Source of the DNA: CAYLJO01 sp964383905
GTDB lineage: Bacteria; Acidobacteriota; Blastocatellia; Pyrinomonadales; Pyrinomonadaceae
Assembly (NCBI GenBank): GCA_964383905.1
Contig: CAYLJO010000061.1
Location: forward strand, 1-28,337
Length of the DNA stretch: 28,337 nucleotides
Reading direction: 5' to 3'
Part shown: in pieces, positions 6,566 through 14,355 of the stretch
How positions within the stretch are numbered: position 1 is the first letter of the stretch
Layout: each line of letters begins with the position of its first letter
Position numbers and translations under genes: made by a program
The notes under the pieces: generated by a model
Database searches by the model: none
The model's input: the letters and a program-made list of their open reading frames with translations, nothing else
Told to the model about the DNA's origin: nothing

Positions 6566-8613
6566 GCTGTTTGGTCTCCGTTATGGGCAGTCATGGCCGG
6601 CAACGAAATCGTAAAAGTCGTCCCGACCCCGACCGCTGATTGCACGTCAAGACGCCCGCCGTGCTCTGTTACAATACCATAACAGACGGCGAGGCCAAGC
6701 CCCGTGCCTCTTCCGATCTCTTTTGTGGTGAAAAACGGGTCGAAGATCTTTGTTAAGTTCTCATCCGGAATGCCTATTCCGGTATCACTCACTTCGATGA
6801 GCGCACGCCCGTCCTCATTACGCACACTAAGCGTCAGGCGGCCCCCGCCCGGCATGGCGTCAATCGCATTCGTAGCCAGCGCGATGACGGCCTGCTGCAA
6901 TTGCCCCTCATCACCGGAAACGTGAATCGCTTCGCCCGCTTCAATACGAATCTCTATCTTTTCACCCCGCCGTTGATGGGCCAGGAGCCGCGCCGCCGAG
7001 TGGATCACACCCGATAAATTAACGGGTACGTACTGGCCGGCGCGCGCGCGGCTAAAATCAAGCAGCCCGTTGGTGATTGCCTTGCAGCGGAAAGCTTCAC
7101 TACGAATCAACGCCAGGTACTCACGCAAATCCTCGACTTCAGCCGAACTGTCAAACGCGCCCCCGCGCACGCGCGATTCGAGCGCTTCGGCGCAGGCGGA
7201 AATCGTCGCCAGCGGATTATTGATCTCGTGCACGACGCCCGCGGCAAGGCGTCCGATGGCCGCGAGTTTTTCGGCACGCGCGACCGCGCGGTTCGCTTCC
7301 ACGCGCGCGGTGACGTCTTCCCCAACCGTGATGACATGAGAGACTTGGTCGCCGCCTTCGGCGCGCATCGGGATTTTGCTGACGAGCCAATGGCGGGTTT
7401 CACCATTCAGCGTCGTGGTCTCCTGCTTGATGTGCTCGATGTTACCCGTCTCGAAGGCGCGCCCGAATTCGCTCTCGAGGATACTGCGCTTCTGCTTTTT
7501 TAACACATCAAAGATGTTTTTCCCCAGCACCATATCACGCGGAATACCCTGCCCACCCAGCTCGCGGTTCCGGTTCCACGCGACGACACGATAGCTGCGG
7601 TCCACCGCGTAAATTGAGAGCGGCAGGCTATCGAGAATGGCTTCGGTGAAGCGCCTTTGCGCCTCGGCTTCGGCGGTGCGCCGCTCAACCTCTTTCGCCA
7701 GTGAGGCGGACGATTCGCGCGCCGCCTCATAAAGAGAGGCAATGTGTGCGGCGAGTGCCGCCTGTTGCGCCGCCGCGTCAATTAAACGGCTCTCCGTCTC
7801 GCCGCAATCTTCGCGGCGGTCGAACCCGACGATGAGCGCCCCCTGGGTACGCCCCTCGAAGCGCAACGGCGCAACGTATTCAAGCCGGTGCGCCTCGTCG
7901 CGCAGGAAGAACTGGTCTTGATCCTCGACGCGGGCCGCCGTCGCGCGGGCCGTAGACGCCAGCCAGGCATTAAGCCGGTCGGCGTAAAGCAATGAAACGC
8001 CTTCCGCGCTCCCTTCACGATCAAAGACACAGCTCGCCGCGCCGCGCTCATTAACATTCAGCATGGCCGCGCAAAGGGTCGCGCCCGTCCCTTCGTAAGT
8101 TGCGCCGGCCACCCGGCGCACCACCTGTTCGGGCTCGCGAGCCCGCAGCAGACCGCGGCCTAAATCGGCTAAAAACAGGAGTTCGCGATTGCTCCCCAGC
8201 AACGCCCATTCGCGCTTGGCCGATTCAAGGTGCGCGCCGACGCGTGAAAGGATTTCGAGGGGGCTGGAAGGTTTAACGATAAAATCGTCGGCCCCGGCGG
8301 CAAATGCTTCGACCTTCCGCTTCTCGTCATCGCTCGCCGAAAAGATAACGACGGGCAGTTGCCTTGTCGCGGATTGCGCGCGTAGAAGGCGACACAACGC
8401 GAGTCCGCCGACGCCCGGTATCTCAACATCGAGCATGACGAGGTCGCAAGGCTCTTTGTGCAGCGAGCGTAGGGCCGAGGGCGCATCGGCCACAGCTATT
8501 GTCCGGTGGCCGGCCTCTTCAAAAATGCGCTGCAAGTTTTTGCGCACGCCTGCATCGTCGTCAACAATAAGGAGCGTCGCGCCGGTAGCAATGGTGCTGG
8601 AAGGAGCCGACAT
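6562..8613 (-). CDS. Receiver-GAF-PAS hybrid histidine kinase
   Basis: 683 residues without clear membrane segments, so probably cytoplasmic. The order is: receiver (13-130, phospho-acceptor D62 in MLDVEIPG, K114); GAF-like sensory domain (~145-295); coiled linker; PAS (~322-435); HisKA with the phosphorylated H462 in VVHEINNP; and HATPase with N582 in ATNAIDAM, G1 DTGIGIP (610-616) and G2 GTGLGL (636-641). The kinase core is of the NtrB/AtoS type, which pairs with NtrC-like regulators, matching the next gene. The N-terminal rather than C-terminal receiver suggests that another kinase or a phosphorelay feeds in. The signal sensed is unknown. Confidence 0.94.
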   Translation of the reverse strand: MSAPSSTIATGATLLIVDDDAGVRKNLQRIFEEAGHRTIAVADAPSALRSLHKEPCDLVMLDVEIPGVGGLALCRLLRAQSATRQLPVVIFSASDDEKRKVEAFAAGADDFIVKPSSPLEILSRVGAHLESAKREWALLGSNRELLFLADLGRGLLRAREPEQVVRRVAGATYEGTGATLCAAMLNVNERGAASCVFDREGSAEGVSLLYADRLNAWLASTARATAARVEDQDQFFLRDEAHRLEYVAPLRFEGRTQGALIVGFDRREDCGETESRLIDAAAQQAALAAHIASLYEAARESSASLAKEVERRTAEAEAQRRFTEAILDSLPLSIYAVDRSYRVVAWNRNRELGGQGIPRDMVLGKNIFDVLKKQKRSILESEFGRAFETGNIEHIKQETTTLNGETRHWLVSKIPMRAEGGDQVSHVITVGEDVTARVEANRAVARAEKLAAIGRLAAGVVHEINNPLATISACAEALESRVRGGAFDSSAEVEDLREYLALIRSEAFRCKAITNGLLDFSRARAGQYVPVNLSGVIHSAARLLAHQRRGEKIEIRIEAGEAIHVSGDEGQLQQAVIALATNAIDAMPGGGRLTLSVRNEDGRALIEVSDTGIGIPDENLTKIFDPFFTTKEIGRGTGLGLAVCYGIVTEHGGRLDVQSAVGVGTTFTISLPAMTAHNGDQTA

Positions 8614-8701
8614 GCTTTCGATCCCGAAACATTGCGCGCCGGGCTAAATCTAGGGAAGAAGGCCCTTTACGCGCAACCGAGTAGGTGTGGGCGGGCTGTT
8701 C

Positions 8702-8728
8702 TGGCGCGCGACACTGGAGGGCGCGCCA
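8702..8728. other. GC-rich 8-bp inverted repeat upstream of the kinase
   Basis: TGGCGCGC and GCGCGCCA are perfect complements separated by 11 bases. It lies about 90 bases upstream of the kinase start on the minus strand, in the space after the cyclic-di-GMP gene. It could be a leader hairpin, or an operator, or part of a terminator; no T-run follows. Confidence 0.35.
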
Positions 8729-8776
8729 CACAACCCTCTTGAAATTGAAAGCGATGCCGCGAGGTTTGTCAAGGCA

Positions 8777-8888
8777 AACTAAAGAAGGCAAAAGGTAGGA
8801 GGTAAAAGGCAAAAGTGAGGGTCAAAGACAAAATTTAAAACCTGTTTTTCGCCTCACCTTGTCCTTCTTAATTTTGCCTTCTTTAGTT
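8777..8888. repeat. Purine-rich inverted-repeat element (copy 1)
   Basis: A 17-bp perfect inverted repeat has arms at 8777-8793 and 8872-8888, with further partly matching purine-rich sequence inside (several GGCAAAAG words). The right arm covers the stop codon of the cyclic-di-GMP gene. The core word GAAGGCAAAAGG recurs at 19533 with an opposing CTTTTGCC arm, so this looks like a dispersed intergenic element. On the minus strand it would form a long hairpin just after that gene and could act in RNA stability or termination. Confidence 0.6.
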
Positions 8889-11462
8889 GACTGCTGTCGA
8901 GGTAAGCTTGCCTGTGGGAATATCACTCACCGGTTCTACTTTTGCCGCCCCGGTGGGCGGGTGCTGCTGCTTATGGGCCGACTTGGCGCGGTACATGGCC
9001 TCGTCGGCGGCGATCAAAAGCTGATCGAGGGTCTCACCATTAATGCCATAGGTTGCGGTTCCGACGCTGATGCCGACGCTTGCGTAATGGTCGGCGCGCA
9101 CCCGGAGCGAGAATTTCGAGACCGTTTTCTCAATACGCTCGCGCAATTCTTCAACCTGATCAGGCAGCAGGTCCTGAACGATGGCGACGAACTCGTCGCC
9201 GGCGTAGCGCGCCAGAAAATCGTACTCGCGCAATTGGCCTTGAAGAAGGCGCGCCACCTCGCGCAACATCTTATCGCCGACCTGGTGCCCGAACGTATCG
9301 TTGACCGGCTTGAAGTTATCGAGATCAAGCATGATGACTTGAAACGGGCGGCCCGAACGGCGGGCGCGCGCCGCTTCCTGGTCGAAACGCAGGTACATGT
9401 AGCGCGCGTTGGGAAGACCGGTGAGCGGGTCGGTCAGCGCGTTGGACTCGGCTTCCGCATGCTGCATCGCATTGGCGAGCGCGTCCGAAGCGAGTCGCGC
9501 GATCGTTTCGAGCAGGCGCATGTCATCATCCGTGTATTCATTTAAGACCATTGAATACACCGAGAGTGCGCCGAGCAGGCGCTCGTCCTTAACCAGCGGC
9601 AGCGCGGCCATGGCCCGGTATTCGCTGTCGGGGGCCAACTGAACACCCGCGAAGTCCAGGCTCGGATCAAGGCGGTTAATGGGCTGGCGGTTGGCGAGCG
9701 CGAATCCGGTCACGCCCTCGCCCGGCGCGACGCATTTCGAGCGCAGCGCCTCCGCGTTCTTTCCCGCCACATGTCCGGCCGTCGCATAGGCCTTCAACTC
9801 GTCAAAAAGATAGACGACACACGTATCGAAAGGCACGATGTGGCCGACTTTATTAACTAAGATTGAAAGCGTGTCTTCGATGTCGAGCGACGAGCCAAAA
9901 GTGCGCGCGATCTCGTAGAGAGAGTAGACCTCGCGGTGCGCGTTCTTGATCTGATCATAGGCGGGCGATGAAGTGCGTTCACGGCCCTGCGCAACGTCCA
10001 GGAGGGACAGCGTACGCGTCTCGCGCCCTTCATCCGTGGCATTTTGCTGTTCGAGACCGAGCGCAGCGATCTCGGCCTCGAAGCGCGACAAATTCTCGAC
10101 GAAGAGGTCAACAACCTTCGGGTCAAAGTGTGACCCGGCTCCGCGCTGCAGGAGCGCGATGGCTTCGGCACGCGTCATACCCCGGCGGTAAGGGCGGTCT
10201 TCACGCACCGAGTCGAAGCAATCGACCACCGAAATAATGCGCGCTGTAATCGGGATGTGCTCGCCCTTCAGCCCGTCGGGATAACCCTGCCCGTCCCACT
10301 GCTCGTGATGATGGCGCACAACAGGGACGACCGGGTACGGGAAATCGACGCGCTCTAAAATTTCCGCGCCGACCGTCGTGTGCACCTTCATCTTCTCAAA
10401 CTCGGCGGCGGAAAGTTGACCGGGCTTGTTTAGGATGTGATCGGGCACAGCCAGTTTCCCAATATCGTGCAGCAGGGCCCCGGCTTTGAGCGCCTCAATC
10501 TCATTTTCCGAGAGGCCGTAGAGCTTTCCTATCCCGGTGGCGTAAATTTGCACCCGCCGGACGTGGCAGTGTGTTGTTTGATCCTTCGCGTCAATCGCCG
10601 TGGCGAGCGCTTCGACCGTCGCCAGATGCAGGCGGCTTATCTCCGAAGCCTTCCGCGTCATTTCGTTAACACGCTCGAAGTAAACCCAGTAGGTGGCGTA
10701 TGTCGCCGCGAGGACCGGCACGCTCAGCAGGACATAGAGAAACCCGAACTTCGAGAGCGCCACATAGATTATTGCCGTCGCAATCGCCGCCGCGACGAAG
10801 GTCCAGGAAGTCCACAAGTAACCTTCGCGCCAGAATCTCCAGAAGGACTGGCGGCTTCTCAAAGCATACATTGTGGCGAGGGAAAGGCCGTTGAGAAGGA
10901 ATTGCAGGATCGTCATCAACGCCAGCGGCACGAGCAGGTGATCGAGCGGCAGCGGCGTCGTCCCGAGCGGGGCAGGCTTGGCCGAAGGGTAGGCGGCGAG
11001 CATGGCGTAAAAGGCGCTCCCCGAAATCAGGGTCGTGGCGACCATCATGGCGGACGCCGCGAACAAAGTGGGCATGCGCTTTGTCGTGCGCTTTGCGCTG
11101 ATGAGAGAATCGGCAGCGCTGAGCAAAACCGCCGCCGGCACGCCGAGCAGCAGCACGCCTAAGAAGATAAACGTATCACCGGCCGTCACGCTGGCGGTCG
11201 TGGTCGGGATGCGGATCGGGTAGGAGCTGGCGGCGACCGTGAGCAGTAGCAGGGCGAAGAGCGCTGCCCACTGCGCCGACATGAAAAACAGGCACTGGCA
11301 GATGGCCCATAGGCAGATCAGAGCGGCTGCGGCAACCACCAGGTACCAATAGATTTTGGCGCCCCGGTTGTAATCTGACATGACAGATTTCACCCGCGCT
11401 CTCCAATCATAACGAGCCCGAGCGGCTGTCCGTGTCGCCTTGCCTTCGTCAAGCTTCATCAT
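8883..11462 (-). CDS. Membrane-anchored HD-GYP / GAF / GGDEF cyclic-di-GMP enzyme
   Basis: 859 residues. About seven hydrophobic segments lie within 37-262 and form a sensory membrane domain. An HD-GYP domain follows with HD at 332-333 and HHEQWDGQGYP at 385-395, then GAF (~515-665), then GGDEF at ~675-825 with DLDNFKPVND and the active loop YAGDEF (753-758). The phosphodiesterase motifs look complete. The cyclase loop is AGDEF, a variant reported active in some enzymes, and an inhibitory I-site RxxD (745-748) sits five residues ahead of it. So one chain could both make and break cyclic-di-GMP. ATG 11462 has AGGTGG 7 bases upstream. The PilZ protein at 15.1-15.6 kb is a possible receptor. Confidence 0.94.
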   Translation of the reverse strand: MMKLDEGKATRTAARARYDWRARVKSVMSDYNRGAKIYWYLVVAAAALICLWAICQCLFFMSAQWAALFALLLLTVAASSYPIRIPTTTASVTAGDTFIFLGVLLLGVPAAVLLSAADSLISAKRTTKRMPTLFAASAMMVATTLISGSAFYAMLAAYPSAKPAPLGTTPLPLDHLLVPLALMTILQFLLNGLSLATMYALRSRQSFWRFWREGYLWTSWTFVAAAIATAIIYVALSKFGFLYVLLSVPVLAATYATYWVYFERVNEMTRKASEISRLHLATVEALATAIDAKDQTTHCHVRRVQIYATGIGKLYGLSENEIEALKAGALLHDIGKLAVPDHILNKPGQLSAAEFEKMKVHTTVGAEILERVDFPYPVVPVVRHHHEQWDGQGYPDGLKGEHIPITARIISVVDCFDSVREDRPYRRGMTRAEAIALLQRGAGSHFDPKVVDLFVENLSRFEAEIAALGLEQQNATDEGRETRTLSLLDVAQGRERTSSPAYDQIKNAHREVYSLYEIARTFGSSLDIEDTLSILVNKVGHIVPFDTCVVYLFDELKAYATAGHVAGKNAEALRSKCVAPGEGVTGFALANRQPINRLDPSLDFAGVQLAPDSEYRAMAALPLVKDERLLGALSVYSMVLNEYTDDDMRLLETIARLASDALANAMQHAEAESNALTDPLTGLPNARYMYLRFDQEAARARRSGRPFQVIMLDLDNFKPVNDTFGHQVGDKMLREVARLLQGQLREYDFLARYAGDEFVAIVQDLLPDQVEELRERIEKTVSKFSLRVRADHYASVGISVGTATYGINGETLDQLLIAADEAMYRAKSAHKQQHPPTGAAKVEPVSDIPTGKLTSTAVN

Positions 11463-11633
11463 TTATGGCCCACCTACGCGTTCGGCGAAAACATCGCGGA
11501 GGCTGAATCATCCAGCCCCATCAACTCTCCTTTTTTTGCTATACGCATCGGTGAAGCGCGCAAGCCATCAACTATCGGTGAGCCGGACGTCCCCGGGGTT
11601 GTTAGTGAAAGCTTTAATCAGACGATTCATAAA

Positions 11634-11716
11634 CTTCCGGCGCACAGACCAATTAACTATCAAGAACCCTTCGCCGGAAGCGAAAGCCAGGGGCAACTGG
11701 GCATTCGCTTCCGGCG
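11634..11716. repeat. Three-arm alternative hairpin
   Basis: CTTCCGGCG occurs at 11634-11642 and again at 11708-11716 (in both cases followed by CA), and its reverse complement CGCCGGAAG lies between them at 11672-11680. The middle arm can thus pair with either flank. The downstream pairing is stronger: 13 perfect pairs (11672-11684 with 11704-11716), then CCAG/CTGG and a 6-base loop. Mutually exclusive stems are typical of attenuators and riboswitch expression platforms. Strand and function are unknown. Confidence 0.55.
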
Positions 11717-11731
11717 CAGGACTGGGCAAGT

Positions 11732-11758
11732 GGCGGGCCAGGGTGTCACCCTCCCGCC
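11732..11758. other. Compact GC-rich hairpin
   Basis: GGCGGG (11732-11737) pairs with CCCGCC (11753-11758) and, after a 2-base bulge, AGGGT pairs with ACCCT across a 3-base loop, making 11 pairs within 27 bases. It sits 15 bases from the three-arm structure and is probably part of the same folded element. Confidence 0.5.
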
Positions 11759-11835
11759 TGTTCGGGGTGAGATATCGGTTGCGCCTCCTTTCTCGCACGG
11801 TAAACATCACGGGGACGCGATAGCTTTCAATATGC

Positions 11836-11889
11836 GCGGCTGTCGGACTCCGTGCGGTGAGTCCGTGAAGCAAGAGCGCCTCGAGCCGC
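11836..11889. other. Nested hairpin
   Basis: CGGACTC (11844-11850) pairs with GAGTCCG (11859-11865) across an 8-base loop. An outer GCGGCT (11836-11841) can pair with AGCCGC (11884-11889). It is the third folded unit of this segment. A tRNA was considered but there is no T-loop or anticodon arm pattern. Confidence 0.4.
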
Positions 11890-12319
11890 ACTTGTACAGA
11901 TAACAAGCCCCGTACCACTGGCGGTTAAAGATTGGTTGTCCGTGTAACCCTAGATCCGACAGTGTTTACGCCGCCGAGCTACTTTTCCGTGCGAGGGGGG
12001 CGCTCCAAGGCTGGTCAAGCTGACAGGTCAGGATGATGGCTCTGTATAAGTTGACCGAAGTAATGGGGTGTATCAACCATCTGGTCGAATTGTTCCACCC
12101 CGTTCTTCCCGCTTTGATAGAGGTATGGATACCCTTCAGGTCTACGGGAGTTCCATGAGGCGCTGCTTCCCGTTCCGTTTGACAATCCCTGATACGAGAG
12201 TGCACCCTTCCCGGGTGACAACCAAACACTGACGGGTATGGGAAACATCGATGTGACGCGGTCTCTCGTGGCTCTTGCTCGTTAAATACCTTTCGCGTCG
12301 GGGCGTGCTTTTGGACAAC

Positions 12320-13687
12320 ATGACGAGCGGAGCTGAAGAACATCGCGCACCCACCGGCTACGTGGAATTGCTTCGACGTAATCGTGGCTTCCGATACCTA
12401 TGGCTGGGCCAAGTCATCAGCCAGATGGGCGACTGGTTTGACACCATCGCGGTCTATACCATTGCTCTCAACTTGACGGGGTCGGGGCGCGCGGTCGGTC
12501 TTGTGCTGGTCGCGCGCTTTCTCCCGAGCTTCATCATCGGGCCGTTGTCGGGCGTCATCGCGGATCGGTTTTGCCGGCGGATGATCATGATCATTTCAGA
12601 CGTCTTGCGGGCCGTCGTCGTACTCGGATTTCTCTTCGTGCGCCGCCCGGACCAACTGTGGCTCGTTTACGCGCTGACGGTCCTGCAACTGGCCTTCTCG
12701 GCATTCTTCGAGCCGGCGCGCACGGCCGCCGTCCCATCCGTCGTCGCAGAGCGTGACCTCGTCGCCGCGAATACAATCTCTTCGGTCACGTGGTCTGTGA
12801 TGCTCACCCTCGGCGCGGCGGTCGGCGGTGTGGTGACGGGCTGGTTCGGCACGGACGCCGCGTTTATCATTGACTCGCTGACATTTCTCGCATCGGCGGC
12901 GCTCATCGCCGGCGTGCATTTTCCCCGGCGCCCGGCGCGCGCCAAAAGTAAATTCACCGTCGGCAGGGCGCTCGGGTTGACGGACACGCTGGAAGGGGTG
13001 CGTTATGTGTTAAAGCGCCCACGCGTGCTCGCGCTGCTGATGGTCAAGCCGGCGTGGGGATTGGGGGGCGGGATACTCGCGCTGCTCGCCGTCTTCGGCG
13101 AAAAGATTTTTCCGGTCGGCGGTCGCGCCGCCACAGGCATCGGCGTGCTCTATGCGGCGCGCGGAATCGGCACGGCCATCGGGCCTGTCGCCACCCGCCG
13201 CTTCGCCGGTGAGACACGGCAAAGCATGCAAACGGCCATCGGGGTGGCGTTCCTTATCGGTGGTATCTTCTACATGGCTTTCGGCCGCGCGACCAACTTT
13301 GTGTTGGCGCTTATCGTGCTTCTCATCGCGCACATGGGCGGCAGCATTTTGTGGGTCTTCTCGACGGTGCTCTTGCAACGCACGGTTGAAGATAACTTCC
13401 GCGGGCGTGTTTTCGCCGCCGAGATGGCGCTGCTCACGCTCGCGATGGCCGCGTCGAACTATGCCACGGGCGAACTGCTAGATCGCTTCAACATTTCGCC
13501 GCGGGCAGTCACCACCGGTATCGGCCTCTTCTTTCTACTTCCCGGAATGATCTGGTTTGCGACCCGGCGGTGGTGGAATACTGACAGGGGCGAGCGACCA
13601 GGCGAAATCTCTCAGGCGCGACCGCAACCGGAAGCGAAGATCGCCCGGCCGGCGAGGGATGAAGAGATCATCGACGCGGCACGCTAA
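12320..13687 (+). CDS. MFS exporter (MFS_3 / EntS-like)
   Basis: 455 residues with about 11-12 hydrophobic helices. The opening YVELLRRNRGFRYLWLGQ followed by ISQMGDWFD is characteristic of the MFS_3 group that includes enterobactin exporter EntS and many macrolide or siderophore exporters. Other family signs are PLSGVIADRFCRRMIMI (motif A-like loop after TM2) and FFEPARTAAVP (after TM4). A charged tail of ~40 residues follows the last helix. ATG 12320 is used; TTG 12275 in frame would add 15 residues of unlikely leader. The substrate is unknown, and neighbours give no clue. It is followed 62 bases later by the SLOG protein on the same strand. Confidence 0.9.
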   Translation: MTSGAEEHRAPTGYVELLRRNRGFRYLWLGQVISQMGDWFDTIAVYTIALNLTGSGRAVGLVLVARFLPSFIIGPLSGVIADRFCRRMIMIISDVLRAVVVLGFLFVRRPDQLWLVYALTVLQLAFSAFFEPARTAAVPSVVAERDLVAANTISSVTWSVMLTLGAAVGGVVTGWFGTDAAFIIDSLTFLASAALIAGVHFPRRPARAKSKFTVGRALGLTDTLEGVRYVLKRPRVLALLMVKPAWGLGGGILALLAVFGEKIFPVGGRAATGIGVLYAARGIGTAIGPVATRRFAGETRQSMQTAIGVAFLIGGIFYMAFGRATNFVLALIVLLIAHMGGSILWVFSTVLLQRTVEDNFRGRVFAAEMALLTLAMAASNYATGELLDRFNISPRAVTTGIGLFFLLPGMIWFATRRWWNTDRGERPGEISQARPQPEAKIARPARDEEIIDAAR

Positions 13688-13696
13688 AATGATGCG

Positions 13697-13714
13697 CGCC
13701 GGCCGTTACCGGCG
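13697..13714. other. Short GC hairpin between exporter and SLOG gene
   Basis: CGCCGG pairs with CCGGCG across a 6-base loop. It follows the exporter stop by ten bases. Without a T-run it is a weak terminator candidate, so read-through into the next gene is likely. Confidence 0.3.
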
Positions 13715-13749
13715 GGCGTCGCTCATGTCTCCATTAATTTCGGTTCGCC

Positions 13750-14310
13750 ATGAAGATTAAAGTTGGGGTGATGGGCTCGGCCGACGATACGCTGCCCGAG
13801 GGCGTGGCGGCCGATTTACGCGCGAGCGCGGAGGCGCTCGGACGCAGCATCGCCGCCCACGGCGCTGTGCTGCTGACCGGCGCGACGACCGGGCTGCCTT
13901 ATATTGTCGGCAAGTCGGCGCGCGAAGCAGGCGCATTACACATCGGCGTTTCGCCCGCGAGCAGTGAAGATGAACATGTCACCGCGTACAGGCTCCCGAC
14001 AGATGCCTGCGATGTGATTATCTACACGGGCTTCGGCCTGAAAGGCCGCAACGTCGTGCTCGTGCGTTCCTGCGACATCGTCCTGTTCATCTCCGGCTCG
14101 ATCGGCTCGCTCAACGAGTTAACGATTGCTCACGATGAAGGCCGCGTCATCGGTTGCTTGACCGGCACGGGCGGCGTAGCGGATCAAGCCTCCCGGCTCT
14201 TACAGACCTTTTCAAAACAGACTAAGGCGCGCGTTTTTTATCAGGATGAGGCGGAGCGCCTCGTCACCGAATGCCTGCGGGAGCTGCGCGGGGCGGGCGC
14301 GCGCAACTGA
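13750..14310 (+). CDS. SLOG/LOG-like Rossmann nucleotide-binding protein
   Basis: 186 residues, alpha/beta. KIKVGVMGSAD at the start, LLTGATTGLPYIVGKSA (41-57), FGLKGRNVVLVRSCDIVLF (95-113) and SGSIGSLNELTIAHDEG (115-131) follow the order of the SLOG superfamily (LOG, DprA and TIR-associated sensors), which bind nucleotides or ADP-ribose-like ligands. The usual LOG signature PGGxGTxxE is here SGSIGSLNE: the Glu is kept but the first glycines differ. It may therefore be a ligand-binding form or a nucleoside-phosphate hydrolase; the sequence does not decide. No ribosome site is obvious at ATG 13750, but no other start fits better. Confidence 0.75.
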   Translation: MKIKVGVMGSADDTLPEGVAADLRASAEALGRSIAAHGAVLLTGATTGLPYIVGKSAREAGALHIGVSPASSEDEHVTAYRLPTDACDVIIYTGFGLKGRNVVLVRSCDIVLFISGSIGSLNELTIAHDEGRVIGCLTGTGGVADQASRLLQTFSKQTKARVFYQDEAERLVTECLRELRGAGARN

Positions 14311-14355
14311 GAGGTCGGCCCTCTGCGGACTTAAAACAACCGCTCGAAAGGATCA

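Larger units (their letters stand above)
11463..12319. other. 857-base stretch without a recognisable gene, rich in hairpins
   Basis: No open frame here has a recognisable domain or good start. The longest, on the minus strand at 11568-11918 and 11966-12343, break into unrelated frames and match nothing I know. The stretch holds several strong inverted repeats (listed separately for 11634-11890). Weaker ones follow: GGGGTG/CACCCC at 12065/12096, ACGGGA/TCCCGT near 12143-12172 and CACCC/GGGTG at 12203/12213. It lies between divergent genes, so promoters for both must be inside it. A structured RNA or a decayed mobile element is possible; I found no group II intron domain V. Confidence 0.45.

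Noticed and set aside
8859..9545. 228-codon frame antisense to the GGDEF domain
   Set aside because: Mirror of conserved coding sequence without its own motifs or ribosome site.
10437..11162. 241-codon open frame antisense to the HD-GYP/GGDEF gene
   Set aside because: It is rich in Arg, His and Gln, with no domain, and is fully overlapped by a well-supported gene; a high-GC shadow.
11836..11907. tRNA-like fold
   Set aside because: Stems exist, but there is no T-loop GTTC motif, acceptor pairing or anticodon arm.
11568..12343. Minus-strand frames as one decayed protein, or as a group II intron
   Set aside because: The frames share no family pattern; candidate 34-base domain V sequences near 11884-11917 failed to pair at the required positions, and there is no reverse transcriptase.
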